Of a stretch of DNA of 64,000 nucleotides, positions 62,802 to 64,000 are shown piece after piece. Under the pieces are notes generated by a model, which ran no database searches, was not told the origin of the DNA, and saw only the letters and a program-made list of their open reading frames with translations. This DNA is from Actinoalloteichus hymeniacidonis (lineage in GTDB: Bacteria > Actinomycetota > Actinomycetes > Mycobacteriales > Pseudonocardiaceae), in the NCBI RefSeq assembly GCF_014203365.1, contig NZ_JACHIS010000001.1:434001-498000 (forward strand), written 5' to 3'. The stretch's first letter is position 1. Each line of letters starts with the position of its first letter. The translations under genes and the position numbers were made by a program.

Positions 62802-64000
62802 GTGAGTGTGCGTGTCGCGGTCGACTTCGGTACCTCCAGCACCTGCGTGGTCCTCTCCGTCGATGGGCGGGACCCGCAGGTGGTGGTGGTCGACGGACAA
62901 CCTCTCGTCCCGTCCGCGGTGTTCGCCGCCGTGGACGGGACGTTGTTCGTCGGACGGGAGGCGGAGCGGCAGGCGGGTATCGACCCGTCTCGCTACGAAC
63001 CGCATCCCAAGCGGCGGATCGACGAGGGCGAGCTGCTGCTCGGCAGCACCGTGCTCTCGGTGCTCGACGTGGTGCACGAGGTCCTGACCAGGGCGGTGGG
63101 CGAGGCCCGCAGACTCGCCGACGGCGCCACGGTGGACCTGCTGGTCCTGACGCATCCCGCCGACTGGGGAGCGATACGCACCCGGGTGCTGCGGCAGGCC
63201 GCACATGGACTCGGGCGGGAGTTCATCCTGATCGAGGAGCCCGCCGCCGCCGCGATGTTCCACGCCGACACCCCCGACGGTGCGGCGGGAGCGGCCGGGC
63301 CGCTTGCGGTGCTCGACCTCGGTGGCGGCACGGTCGATGCGAGCGTGGTCCGACGCCGAGGCAAGGGCTTCGAGGTCCTCGCCAACAAGGGCATCGGTGA
63401 TTTCGGTGGCGCCGACATCGACCAGGCCCTGCTGGAGCATCTCGGCAACGAGGTCGGTTCGCATGATCGGGCCGCCTGGCAACAGCTGGTCGCGGGCCGT
63501 GAACTCGCCGACCGTCGTCGGCGTCGCATGCTGCACCAGGACGTCCGGGGCGCGAAGGAGACACTGTCCCGGCACACGTTCACCGATGTGCCGATGCCCT
63601 CGCCCTTCCCCGACGCCCATGTGACCCGCGCCGACCTGGAAGGGCTGATCCAGCCCGCCGTGACCAGGGCCGTCGATCTGGTGACGGCCACCACCGAGGC
63701 GGCCGGGCTGACCGTCGCCGAGCTGACCGGGGTCTTCCTGGTCGGAGGATCGAGTCGGATCCCGCTGGTGGCCAGGCTCGTGCACGAGCGGATCGGCCTG
63801 GTCCCGACGACCCTGGACCAACCGGAGACCGTGGTGGCGCGTGGCGCGCTGCTCGCCGCCGCCTTGGATCCGGAACACACCAGTGGCCTGCCCGGTCCTG
63901 CGCCGGGACCCGGATCGCGGGGACGCCCACCGGTCGGCCCGCCGCCGGGCGGCAGGCGGATCGGCGGGCCGATAGCCCGGCCACCGGCCCCGGCCGGAAT
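62802..64000 (+). CDS. Hsp70-family protein next to eccC, truncated by the window end
   Basis: At least 399 residues of an actin/Hsp70-fold ATPase. Motifs are VAVDFGTSSTCVVLS (phosphate 1), EEPAAAAMFHAD (connect), AVLDLGGGTVDASVV (phosphate 2) and VFLVGGSSRIPLVARLV (adenosine). After the ATPase domain (about residue 355) it turns into a Pro/Gly/Arg-rich tail, and no DnaK substrate-binding domain is seen up to the window end. The GTG at 62802 is inferred. It starts 55 bases after eccC in the same direction and may be an ESX-linked chaperone or ATPase. Confidence 0.85.
   Translation, partial: MSVRVAVDFGTSSTCVVLSVDGRDPQVVVVDGQPLVPSAVFAAVDGTLFVGREAERQAGIDPSRYEPHPKRRIDEGELLLGSTVLSVLDVVHEVLTRAVGEARRLADGATVDLLVLTHPADWGAIRTRVLRQAAHGLGREFILIEEPAAAAMFHADTPDGAAGAAGPLAVLDLGGGTVDASVVRRRGKGFEVLANKGIGDFGGADIDQALLEHLGNEVGSHDRAAWQQLVAGRELADRRRRRMLHQDVRGAKETLSRHTFTDVPMPSPFPDAHVTRADLEGLIQPAVTRAVDLVTATTEAAGLTVAELTGVFLVGGSSRIPLVARLVHERIGLVPTTLDQPETVVARGALLAAALDPEHTSGLPGPAPGPGSRGRPPVGPPPGGRRIGGPIARPPAPAG

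Noticed and set aside
60725-62842. 705-codon ORF antisense to eccC
   Set aside because: Same reason; no recognisable domain and no ribosome site.

Overview
The window is high-GC chromosomal DNA from an actinomycete of the Pseudonocardiaceae type (an Actinoalloteichus-like genus would fit, but I cannot prove the genus). The evidence is strong GC bias at third codon positions, frequent GTG starts, leaderless-looking starts, SepH, F420-type PPOX proteins, an ArfA-like OmpA protein and a type VII (ESX) secretion locus. I saw no rRNA, tRNA, CRISPR array, insertion sequence or prophage.

Positions 1-26.7 kb are mostly core genome. From left to right they hold: the end of a purine permease, a MarR regulator with an MFS exporter, a GCS2-family ligase, a TrmH-type RNA methyltransferase with a DUF2537 membrane protein, a heterodimeric ABC exporter, an ArfA-like BON/OmpA protein with a membrane partner, SepH, SerC divergent from PdxH, an MFS and an APC transporter, an aldose epimerase, an amidohydrolase, a PfkB sugar kinase, citrate synthase and a photolyase. 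From memory, several of these (MarR, TrmH, DUF2537, SepH, SerC, GltA, ArfA) match genes in the Rv0880-Rv0901 interval of Mycobacterium tuberculosis, which suggests an old, partly conserved block.

Positions 26.7-49.6 kb are more accessory. They include a tightly coupled four-gene operon (Xre regulator, membrane protein, ABC ATPase, ABC-2 permease; every junction is a GTGA overlap), a zinc-free MDR oxidoreductase, a GNAT protein, and a compact operon made of two paralogous ESX-sized helical proteins, a soluble FtsK/SpoIIIE-type ATPase and a small fourth protein. This last operon looks like a reduced type-VII-like system and is the best candidate here for an undescribed system. After it come a DUF5753 regulator, an internally duplicated unknown protein, an O-methyltransferase, a DUF4232 lipoprotein, PPOX proteins, a PAS-GGDEF-EAL protein with both signature motifs degraded, a DUF574 methyltransferase, a FadD-type acyl-CoA ligase, a VOC protein and a VKOR-family protein.

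Positions 49.6-64 kb are a complete ESX core laid out in alternating orientations: an unknown gene overlapping eccE (minus), eccB (plus), an EspC-like and a large WXG100/PPE-like Gly-rich protein (plus), mycP and eccD (minus), eccC (plus), and an Hsp70-family ATPase cut by the window end. EccB, EccC, EccD and EccE would form the inner-membrane channel, MycP is the anchored protease, and the two proteins at 53.7-55.4 kb are likely substrates. Perfect GC-rich hairpins mark many of the gene ends.
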